The notes beneath the pieces were generated by a model that saw only the letters and a list, made by a program, of their open reading frames with translations, did no database searches and was not told the DNA's origin. DNA of 64,000 nucleotides from Curvularia sp. ZM96 (lineage: Eukaryota > Ascomycota > Dothideomycetes > Pleosporales > Pleosporaceae). The stretch is taken from NCBI GenBank assembly GCA_022457065.1, contig JAJGBQ010000005.1, positions 2,604,001 through 2,668,000 of the forward strand. Direction: 5' to 3'. A program made the position numbers and the translations under genes. Below are positions 55,927-64,000 of the stretch, one piece after another. Each line of letters begins with the position of its first letter. Positions within the stretch are counted from its first letter, which is position 1.

Positions 55927-56341
55927 GCGTAGTATGATAGTGCCCATAGTGCAAGAAACACTTACCGTCACTGTGTAATCCATGAATCCCCTTCACATGC
56001 CCTAACCCATGCGACTTAATCCAGAACTGTGTTGCTAAATACATATACTACATATATGTTGACGTTCTTAATTGCGACCGAAAATATACAGAAGCGTCTT
56101 TGAACATTCCATAGTTTTCCTTGCTCTCACCGCAACTGCCGTTTGCAGACCCTGACCGACTTCCTCCATTTGTAGCGTAGTTGCCTTTGTGCCTTAACCC
56201 AGATGACGAAATCACTCTCACCCATAACCTACACTAGAAACACCCGGTGCTCTCCTACAGTCTCCATTTCCTCTCCCCCAAAATTTTCTCGCCTTTTCTC
56301 CCAACCACCAACAAACACACGCAACCACCAAACCAAAAAAA
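55927..56341. other. Intergenic between Sec39 and small secreted protein gene
   Basis: About 400 bp with a C/A-rich leader before the next ATG. A minus-strand frame (56255-56698) is antisense shadow. Confidence 0.5.
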
Positions 56342-56776
56342 ATGCTCACCAAGCTCCTCCTCTCCATCGGTCTTGCCGCCACTCTCAGCGCTGCATTCGC
56401 CGTCCCTGCAGCTACCCTCAGCACCAAACAAGTCTGGCTGCATCTCTTCCACGAAGACCACTGCAACGGCGCCCCGACCTACATGCCCGTCGCCGCCGAC
56501 ACGTGCTACGCCTTCGCATCGGGTGTCAAGTCTCTCCGCGTCCTTGGCCACGACGAGGGTGTCAAGTATAATGCGCGTAAGTCTCATAACAAAACATTCC
56601 AAACACGGAAAAAGGGAAGAATGAGGAGGAGGTAGAACTAACGCAAGATAGTCAATGTCTACTCGGCGGTGGACTGCAAGTCTGGTCCTGTCCTGCAACC
56701 TATTCTGACGGATGCGTGCTCTGCGGTTGCCGTGTACAAGGGTATTAAGCTTTCGGTTGATACGCCGCGTGTTTAG
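56342..56776 (+). CDS. Small secreted cysteine-containing protein
   Basis: Two exons: 56342-56576 and 56652-56776 (75-bp intron), giving 119 aa. The A-rich context before ATG is favourable for translation. A clear signal peptide covers 1-20 (A-A-F-A|V). The mature part has four cysteines (H-C-N-G, D-T-C-Y, D-C-K-S-G and D-A-C-S), enough for two disulfides. No catalytic motif. The size and features are those of fungal small secreted proteins, some of which act on host plants, but nothing here shows activity. Confidence 0.78.
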
Positions 56777-57484
56777 AGGAATAGCATTTTACAGCTAAGG
56801 CACTCTAAGGTAACTTGATGGTGGAGCTGGGAGAGAAGAACGAGGTACCTAGTTTGACTGCGGAGAAAAGGTGGAAAGATAGAGTAATGTGTGTGTGTTC
56901 GGCTTTGAGAGGTTGAAGAGCAGAGGGTTAGACTGGTGCGGATGATGGTATCTGGGTCTTACTCTCTTTTCTTTCTCTCTTCAAAAAAATTACAGGAAAA
57001 GTACAATACACCAAACGCAGATTATACAATTCCTTCTTTTCTCTTTCAGATTTTCACGAATATGTGATGGGAGACGTGATGATTCATTCGTATTCTTCTT
57101 TTCTCATTCTATCAAATTCTCCACACATCGACATCTGCTTGTCCAGCACAGTCTAGTTTGACTATGTCAACCGTATTTACCAGTGGCCATGACATTAGAA
57201 AGGTAAATAAACTGACAAGAAAGAAAGTAAAGAAGAACAAACGCCACCGCTGATGCTCATGTAAAAGACGCGCGGATGAAGAAAAAGCTGGTCTGATACA
57301 CAAAAGAGGGTATATCAACTCAAGAAAAGAAGGATGTTTTCTCAAGGACAGGTGTAAGCTCTCTGTGTTTTTTTTTGTTCTGTTTTTGGTTGTAAAGCAA
57401 CTTTGCCATCATTGCGTGCGTGTCCAGCACTTTTCATACTGATCAACAGGACTCTAGGTCTCTCTGGTTGATACACACAGGTAC
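56777..57484. other. Intergenic, pyrimidine-rich 3' flanks
   Basis: About 700 bp between convergent genes, with CT-rich and T-rich runs. No frame of interest. Confidence 0.5.
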
Positions 57485-60244
57485 TTATACGGCAATTGGC
57501 GGTATGGCATTAAGCACGCGTGCCATCTCGTTGGGCGCCATCTGAGCACTTTGCAGACTACGCACTTGGCTGCCCTTGCGGAGACGTTGAAGGCCGAGCG
57601 CCAGTTTCCAGCTTTCGCTCTCGTCAATGAGGAAGACATATTTTTTGTTGTCGGCGTCGCGCACTGACGCACGAAGAATGTGCAGATTCTTTGTAGGTTG
57701 TTTGCCGGTCTAAATCAACGTATGTTAGTAGCTATCCTATACTAAACCAATCAACAAATTATTGAGCGGACTTACCTCGACCATCTTTAGCGTCCATGCT
57801 TTCACATCCCACTCGCGTTGCGGGATACCTCGGACATCATCGTCGATGAAAAGACCCTCAGATTGAATCTTCAGGATCAGGCCGTCAGTTACCTTGCCTA
57901 CGTTGGCCATAAGCTGAGCAACAGGTTTTGGGAACAAGTCGTTGAAGAGGTAAACAGCTTTGATGACAATCTTGTTGGGATCGGCCGTCGAGTATGGCCC
58001 AGTCCGTGAGGCTGGTGGTGTTGTGCGCGCGGTTGACTGGGAGGGCGCGTAAGAGGACTCAGAGTACGCGGAAGAAACGTGTGAGCGAGTAGCAGTCGAC
58101 CGAGGTGGGACAAACGAACGCCCGTCTTCGCTGCTGAGATAGGACTTTGCACTGGGCTTCTCATACGACTTCTTAGGTGTGACGGTAGCCTTGATAGGAG
58201 ACGACTGGCCAGAGGCTACAGATGCAGGAGGAGGGCTTCTCACGCCTGCGTAAGGATCGAGTCGTTCGCCACCACCAACGCCACCGTAAGTAGTCGATCT
58301 TCGGGTGTTCATGATCTCTGGGGCTGCGGCCGCTGCGGCCGCCGCGGCAGCTTCTTCAGCTTTGAGCTTCTCTGCCTCTGCCTTGAGTTTCTCTGCTTTG
58401 ATTTGCTCTGCTTTGAGCATCTCTGCTTTGAGCTGCTCCGCCTTGAGCTTCTCGGCTTCGGCCTTGAGACGAGCCTCACGGTCTCTTTGAGCTCGTTCAC
58501 GCGCGGCCTTGAGTCGCTCAGCTCGTTCAGCATCTGCTTTTGCTTTGGCGGCAGCAAGCTCTGCTTCAGCCTTTGCTTTGGCAGCGGCGGCTTCAGCGGC
58601 GGCTTTTTCAGCCTCGGCCTTCTTCGCAGCCTCTTCCTCAGCCTTGGCCCTCTGTTCTGCTTCAAGCTTCTCGCGGATTTCCTTTTCAATCTGAGCCCGT
58701 GCCTCGGCCTCGCGTGCCTCACGCTCTGCCTTTTCCTTCTCCAATGCCTCTTGTTGCTTGCGGGCTTTTTCCTTGGCCAGGCGCTCTCGAGCCTCGCGTT
58801 CGCGCTGCTCTCGTTCTCGTTTGCGCATCTGCTCCCACTTCTCCTTCTCGGCTTTGGCACGCGCAAGCTTAGCTGCTTCGGCTTTGGCCTTTTCCTCTGC
58901 CTCCTTCTTCTGCCGTGCTTCTTCAGCACGTTTGAGCTCCTCCCATGCTCGTCGACGATCCTCTTCCTCCTTCTTCTTCTTGGCCTCTTCAGCAGCTATG
59001 CGGGCTTCTTCAGCCCTGCGACGCTCTTCCTCGGCCTTGCGCTCCTCCTCTGCTATACGCTGTCGTTCGGCTTCTTCTTGTCTCTTCCTCTCTTCTTCGG
59101 CAAGCCTCTGTTGTTCAGCCTCGCGCTTCTTCCGCTCCTCTTCAGCCTTTCGCTTTTCCTCGGCCTCGCGCTTTAGTCTAGCTTCTTCCTTGAGCCTGGC
59201 CTCTTCGGCCTGTCTCTTGGCTTCCTCTGCTTGCCGCTTGACCTCTTCAGCTTGACGTCTGGCCTCCTCAGCTTGCCGCTTGGCTTCCTCGGCTTGCCGT
59301 TTGAACTCTTCAGCACGCTTGCGTTCCTCTTCCTGAGCCTTGGCTATCTTTGCCCTCTCAGCCCGTTCGCGCTCAGCTTCCTCTTCCTGTTTCCGCTTAG
59401 CTTCCTCTTCCTGTTTCCGCTTGGCTTCCTCTGCTCGTTTACGCTCCTCTTCTCGTTTACGCTCTTCTTCTCGTTTACGCTCTTCCTCTTGTTTCCTCTT
59501 GGCCTCTTCTGCTCGCTTGAGCTCTTCTTCTTGTTTCGCCTTCTTTGCCTTTTCTTCGGCACGCTTGCGCTCTTCCTCAGCACGCCGTTCCTCTTCTTGA
59601 GCTCGCTCAGCGTCATCGTCAAAAAAAGAATCATCGTCCTGAGGCGGTGGCGATGAGGCCCCGTATTGACGGTAGCCGCCCCATCCACCCTGCGGTGGAG
59701 CGCCGCCTGGGAAGCCACCGTTGGGAGGGGGTGGTGGAGGTGCACGTTGGTAGCTGGAGCTGCTTCCAGAACCGGCACCGCCAGCACCAGCACCAGCACC
59801 AGCACCAGCACCGGGTCCACCGCGTGATCCGTCGCCATATCCATTACCGCCTCCGCCGTTGACTCGCCTGCCTGCCTGTGTCTGACCAAATGCCCATCCT
59901 GCAATCAGCATGAGGACGGCTAGCAGAATGACGCCATTGCCGCCAGTCGAGACTCCTTGCCTGACAATGAGAAAGTATTGCTTGACGTGGGGCTCGGCAG
60001 CTTTCCAAAGGACTATGCTAGCTATCGTGCTGAGCACGCCGGCTATGAAGCTGTTCTGCTGGACGCCCAGGCTAGGCAGGTATATGAAGCCACCCCCTGA
60101 GGAGTGTGGTGGGATGATGAAGATGTCGTAGTTGCCTGGCGGGAGGCCACCGCTTCGGGGAGGTTCTGGAGGGGCATGACTACCTCCTGTTGTCTTTGGG
60201 TTGGCACCGTGCGGAGGTGGGGGAGGTGGAGGGCCTTCGTCCAT
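57485..60244 (-). CDS. Membrane protein with very long Lys/Glu/Ala coiled coil
   Basis: Two exons on the minus strand: 60244-57776 and 57709-57485 (66-bp intron with a perfect TACTAAC branch site), giving 897 aa. In order: Pro-rich start; conserved block Y-D-I-F-I-I-P-P-H with two hydrophobic helices (about 68-85 and 102-122); Gly/Ala and Pro-Gly rich segment; about 430 residues of E/K/R/A heptads (A-E-E-A-K-R-Q type); Ala run; Ser/Pro linker; and a C-terminal globular domain (about 750-890) with K-A-V-Y-L-F-N-D-L-F and W-D-V-K-A-W-T-L-K-M-V-E that looks PH-like. Function unknown. The coil could be a spacer or organelle tether. The composition makes homology searches with this region misleading. 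Confidence 0.8.
58480..59620 (-). repeat. Internally repetitive coiled-coil coding region
   Basis: Imperfect repeats of GCC/GAG/AAG/CGC-type codons encoding A-E-E-A-K-R-Q heptads. All six frames stay partly open here because of the composition. Confidence 0.7.
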
Positions 60245-61986
60245 AGTTGTGGATGCCCTGGAGGGCAGGCGGGTACGGGGCTAGGCTAATGACTTGCTGC
60301 GAGTGCGTTGTCCTGCAGCAGGTACAATCAGTTGCGAAGGAATTGGATAGAAGAGCGTATGGAAGCAGAGCAAAAAATCATAAGCGGAGCTGAATCGGGG
60401 CGAAAGGAGAGTTTGGGGCGGTGTGAGTGGGTGGGGTAACAATGTTTATTGGATTATTCTTTTTGTCACCCTCGCTCGTCGCAAACACACACTCGAGGCC
60501 TCGGACTCGCGAAGTACAGAGAGCGATTGAGGGCGGAGCAAGGAAGAAGAAGTTGCAAAGTGTCCTCGTCGAAGCTAGCACGACAATTTGCTGGAGAGGC
60601 GCCTTCTCGGTTGTTTCTGGGTTTGTTTACGCCAAGCGCCAGGAACGGCTAGCGGGAACGGCCCGCAGGCGCTGCATGGCGACGACGCTGCACCTCGCGC
60701 CCGCCCAGGCAGAGCGAAGCATGGCGCTGCCAACCCCGACTGCCTCATGCCCGGCGGGGATCTGGCTCCTTTATTTTTTGCTTGTCTACACGCCGGCCCC
60801 GCGGTGTTTTATGCAGTCGCTGGGCGCACGAGGCCGAGCGCAGGCGGCATTCTGTTGCCCGCTCGACGGGGCAGGCAAACAACACGTCACGCGTGGCAGA
60901 AGCACAGTTGGCGGGCCAGCAGGGCCGAGCGGTGAGAATCCGTGGCCGAGGGCGGACGAGAGGGGAGTGGGTTAGATGCACGCATGGCACGCGTCAGTGT
61001 GCGATTCGACCAGAGCAGAGCAGCAGCACCGTGTCACTGCGGGGTCAGTGGTTGGTGTGGATAGGTCGACGACTGTGGGAGCCGATGGTGCCGCACGGGG
61101 GCGTCTGCGTGCCCATATGTATCCACGCGTGGACATGGCAGCAGCAGCTCGCAGGTCAGCTGCCCCGCTGATTTTCGCAGATTGCAGCAGCCATGATGCC
61201 CACGGGTCCGAGGCTGCTCCGAGATGTGTTTGGCCGCGGTGGAGAGGGCGATGAGGGGGAGTGCGTTGGCGACAGAGCGTGGCCTCGAGCTCGCGAGATT
61301 CTTCAGCCCTGTGTGCGGTGGATCCGATCCGTCACCACGTCATCGCTTCACCATCACGCCAGGCCAGGTCTGCATTCGTCCGACGCCGGGACTCTTCGGG
61401 ACGCAAGACGGCTGCCGTGCGCTACCCTACCACCAGATGACGATCCGCATGCAGGTACAGGGTGTGCAACGCCGTGCAGTCGTGGCCAAATCAGGTGCGC
61501 GCGGCAGAGGGTCGCCGCCGGATTGATTGGCGCGCGGTGGACGAGAGAGAGAAAAAGGCTGCCATGGCTAATAAAAGGACAGGGTGCAGGGCAGCACAGC
61601 GAGGCACGCGGTTAGCCTGCGACAGACTTTTTCACACATCGCGGAAAATGGCGGTGAAAAGCGGGCACTAGCGCCGGCCGACTCGATCACCCGCAGCTTG
61701 TCAACAAGTACTAAAGCTCTACATGCCGCACCTCGCGCCCACCTGTCCGCGTCCGACAAGACTGTAGAGGGTGACTGTTGGGTACGGCCATCGCACACAG
61801 CAGGAACCCTCATCGACGACAACGACGACGACGATTCCCACACGACAAGCAGCGCACGACAGGCCCGCCAAGCAGCCAATTTCGACCCGCCCAACAGGCC
61901 CAACAACACCCGGTGCCCTGATAAGCCCTCCCTGCCCGACACGCACCGCACACCAAGCCCCAATTGCCAATTGCCCATTGCCCGCC
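60245..61986. other. GC-rich 1.7-kb divergent intergenic region
   Basis: Between the coiled-coil gene and the gene at 61987. Many overlapping frames on both strands (60427-60975, 61193-61615) result from high GC. None has a domain or shows intron logic. CAG/GTGGC-rich simple stretches occur near 61010-61150. Confidence 0.5.
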
Positions 61987-63195
61987 ATGTGGAGAACCGG
62001 CCTGCTCTACCTCGATCGCGGGGACAGCTCGATACTCAATGCCCTGCGCAATGCGGGGTACGACACCCAGAACCAGCCCACCTCGCCCTCGCGCACCCCC
62101 CGCCGCTTCTCCATTGCCAGCGACACGGAGAGCGCCCTCGAGAGCAAGCTCAAGCACGACATCAAGGCCCACCCCGGCGTGCAGCACTGGGTCATGCCCT
62201 CGGACGTCAATGGCCTCAAGTTTGCCAGCCCCCGCGCCAGCCCCCGCGCCAGAGCCATTGACCCCGCAGACGCCCTGGGCCTAGCCACCGATGCCACCCT
62301 GTTCGAGGAACCCGTCCTCTATTCGCTGGATCGAATAAAAGAGGACGCCAACAACCCCGGCTACTTCCCCTACGAAGACCTGCAAAAGTCGCCGTCGATC
62401 AAGTCGGACAGCGACGAGACTGTCCAAGTGCACAAGCGACGCCCCTCGCACCTGCGCACCCCTTCGACGCCTACCATTGAGTCGCGCCTGGCCAGCGCAC
62501 AAAAAGCATCACGCTCGCTACCTCTCCGCGCAAAGACAAACGAGGGCCTCCTCCAGCTGCAGGCAAACACGTCCAAGCCCCAGCGCTCCGCAAACACACA
62601 CCAGCGCAGAATCTCGCTCGGCCTGCCCATCAAGGCCGCAAATGCCCCCAGCGAAAACCAGCGTCTCTCGAGCCCAACAAACACCCGCTCCCTCCACCCC
62701 GCCACACCCAAACGCCTATCCAAGAAGACGGGCACAGCGACCGCCATCCAGCAAGAGCGAGATCTCGAGTACAAGCACCGCCACACCTTTGTCGGCACCG
62801 CCTCGCTCGACGACTTCCTCGAAGTGCTCGACGTCTCCCCGGACCACATCACAAACAAGGACGCAATCATCCGAGCCTTTATCCTCTGCGCCTCGAGTGA
62901 ACGGCTGCTAGCTCGCCAGGCATCCCTCAAGCCCGATGGGTGGAGCGTCCTCTCACGCACCTCTGCCGAAACCGTCAACAGCGACTACGTCGAACAAGCA
63001 CACGCCAAGCTCGGCTCCATTGTCCTGCGCCAATTCCTGGACCTCATCACCTTCAACGAAGACGAAGAAGCAAACGCCATGAGCGTCGTCGAAGCCTTTA
63101 CTGCCGCAAGCCATTTGGACACACAAGCGAGCAAGGCCTCAGGGAGTAAGGCCAAAGCCTTTCGTAAATGGATGGTAAAAGCGCAATCCCAGTAG
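61987..63195 (+). CDS. Uncharacterised fungal protein
   Basis: 402 aa from the first in-frame ATG (GCCATGT context), although the frame is open 72 codons further up. The N-terminus M-W-R-T-G-L-L-Y-L-D-R-G-D-S is hydrophobic and specific. The middle (70-260) is disordered, Ser/Pro/Arg rich. A helical C-terminal domain (about 275-390) has T-A-S-L-D-D-F-L-E-V-L-D-V, I-I-R-A-F-I-L-C-A-S-S-E-R-L and a long amphipathic helix F-L-D-L-I-T-F-N-E-D-E-E. I recognise no named family. GC content is high in the first half. No intron signals. Confidence 0.7.
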   Translation: MWRTGLLYLDRGDSSILNALRNAGYDTQNQPTSPSRTPRRFSIASDTESALESKLKHDIKAHPGVQHWVMPSDVNGLKFASPRASPRARAIDPADALGLATDATLFEEPVLYSLDRIKEDANNPGYFPYEDLQKSPSIKSDSDETVQVHKRRPSHLRTPSTPTIESRLASAQKASRSLPLRAKTNEGLLQLQANTSKPQRSANTHQRRISLGLPIKAANAPSENQRLSSPTNTRSLHPATPKRLSKKTGTATAIQQERDLEYKHRHTFVGTASLDDFLEVLDVSPDHITNKDAIIRAFILCASSERLLARQASLKPDGWSVLSRTSAETVNSDYVEQAHAKLGSIVLRQFLDLITFNEDEEANAMSVVEAFTAASHLDTQASKASGSKAKAFRKWMVKAQSQ

Positions 63196-64000
63196 GGACG
63201 CTGCTTTGTTTTTTACTTGTTTACATTTTTGCGTACACCTCTCTGCCCTTCTCATGATAATGCGACACGATGATGCCGAATGTCTTTTGTTATTACTACA
63301 TAGCCCATCCCCTTCCCTTCTACCATCCATGTTTTTTATGTTTCTTTCTGCACACAACACCCATCCCGCTCAGCCCATTAGTTTAGTCACCCCTTCTCCC
63401 AAACCCCTCCTCCTCTCCGACACTAGGATAGTTCCCGCCCTTCCCACCTTGTTGTCAAGGCGCGGCTGCCGAAAAAAGAATAGATGACTTCGAAGCCGAT
63501 CACCATCCCTTCTCCACCCCGTCTCCACTCGTCTTGTCTTTTCAGATATCAGATACCCGAAATACTGTCCTATTATCGCAGAATCTAAATGTATATTTAG
63601 CCATCTCATTGCTGCTACCAATCTTGATCCTGTATCTAACCGAGCCGTAGTTTCAGCACTCTCGCGCGCTCGACGTAGCTTTTTGCTTCCTGTCCATGAC
63701 GACGAATACGAAGCTGTGATTGTGTGTTCCGACGACGACGACGATGACGACGCCGTCCTCGACTACGCGACGCTACCCCCACATTTTCAGCCTGACCACC
63801 CCGACTTCCCCTCGACCTTACCGTGAGCCATGCTCTCAGGCCTACCCTTCATCATCCATTATGACCCTGCTACCGATGTTTAAAGAGATATGGTACTAGG
63901 TCTCGTGACTCGCTGCTCTGGTCATGTGTGACGAGCAAGCATCACACCAGTGTCGCTGTGGGTGCAAAATGCGGAAATGTTTTCCGACCTTTCAAGACTA
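63196..64000. other. Right-edge region, no confirmed gene
   Basis: The first part is the 3' UTR of the preceding gene. From 63488 to 63826 the plus strand is open for 112 codons without any ATG, including an Asp run from a GAC repeat at 63731-63752. Whether this is an exon, a leader or chance cannot be decided from this window. Confidence 0.4.

Noticed and set aside
58403..59656. Plus-strand frames rich in Leu/Phe/Ser
   Set aside because: Antisense of the coiled-coil repeat; apparent hydrophobic proteins are complements of Glu/Lys codons.
60427..61615. Several plus-strand frames of 100-180 codons
   Set aside because: High GC leaves many frames open; no domain, no consistent start and no intron signals.
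1..64000. tRNA, rRNA or CRISPR features
   Set aside because: I looked by eye for tRNA B-box sequences with a matching A box, and for regular spaced repeats, and found none. CRISPR is not expected in a fungus. tRNAscan-SE or Infernal would be decisive.
1..64000. Secondary-metabolite gene cluster
   Set aside because: P450, two MFS transporters, a Zn2Cys6 factor, a DUF1772 protein and an NmrA-like protein are present, but they are dispersed among housekeeping genes and there is no PKS, NRPS or terpene synthase backbone.

Overview
This is nuclear DNA of a filamentous ascomycete. Genes are compact and monocistronic on both strands. They are split by short spliceosomal introns (mostly 42-150 bp) with GTANGT-type donors and CTRAC branch sites. 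The window holds AA9/CBM1, CE3 and AA8-b561 secreted enzymes, a Zn2Cys6 regulator and a Fot1/pogo transposon with C-to-T stop codons like those left by repeat-induced point mutation (RIP). A nuclear gene for mitochondrial ATP synthase subunit 8 points to Pleosporales (Dothideomycetes), but I cannot name the genus.

Layout. 1-2.4 kb: end of an Nse3/MAGE-like gene facing the COMPASS subunit Spp1. 3.2-3.6 kb: short-chain dehydrogenase relic. 4.7-5.7 kb: AA9 LPMO with CBM1. 6.8-8.4 kb: unusual P450. 10-12 kb: seven-exon MFS transporter. 12.2-14.06 kb: dead Fot1/pogo element with 58-bp inverted repeats and TA duplication. 14.1-15.9 kb: alpha/beta hydrolase with a 10-nt exon. 16.6-19.7 kb: Zn2Cys6 factor. 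20.2-21.1 kb: class II aldolase. 21.6-22.8 kb: Vam7 SNARE. 23.3-24.8 kb: SCP2-like/hydrolase fusion. 26-27.1 kb: EB1 (Bim1/Mal3) with an in-frame open extension past its stop. 27.5-28.3 kb: CE3 esterase. 30.5-32.1 kb: AA8-cytochrome b561. 33.4-34.3 kb: AlkB-like dioxygenase. 34.8-36.9 kb: F-box/LRR protein ending in a CaaX box. 37.5-39.4 kb: divergent DUF7053-like and DUF1772-like genes. 39.6-41.5 kb: second MFS transporter. 42.2-43.8 kb: nuclear ATP8 divergent from an NmrA-like gene. 45.1-47.5 kb: Rua1-like regulator behind about 3.2 kb of empty upstream DNA. 50.7-52.4 kb: single-pass membrane protein. 53.1-55.9 kb: Sec39. 56.3-56.8 kb: small secreted cysteine protein. 57.5-60.2 kb: giant coiled-coil membrane protein. 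62-63.2 kb: unknown conserved-looking protein.

There is no operon or clear biosynthetic cluster. Housekeeping genes (Spp1, Vam7, EB1, Sec39, ATP8, Nse3) alternate with plant-biomass genes. The AA9 LPMO, AA8-b561 reductase and CE3 esterase could act together outside the cell, but they are scattered and the link is only functional inference. Exon boundaries were built by hand from splice signals, reading phase and family conservation. Where a choice was ambiguous it is stated.
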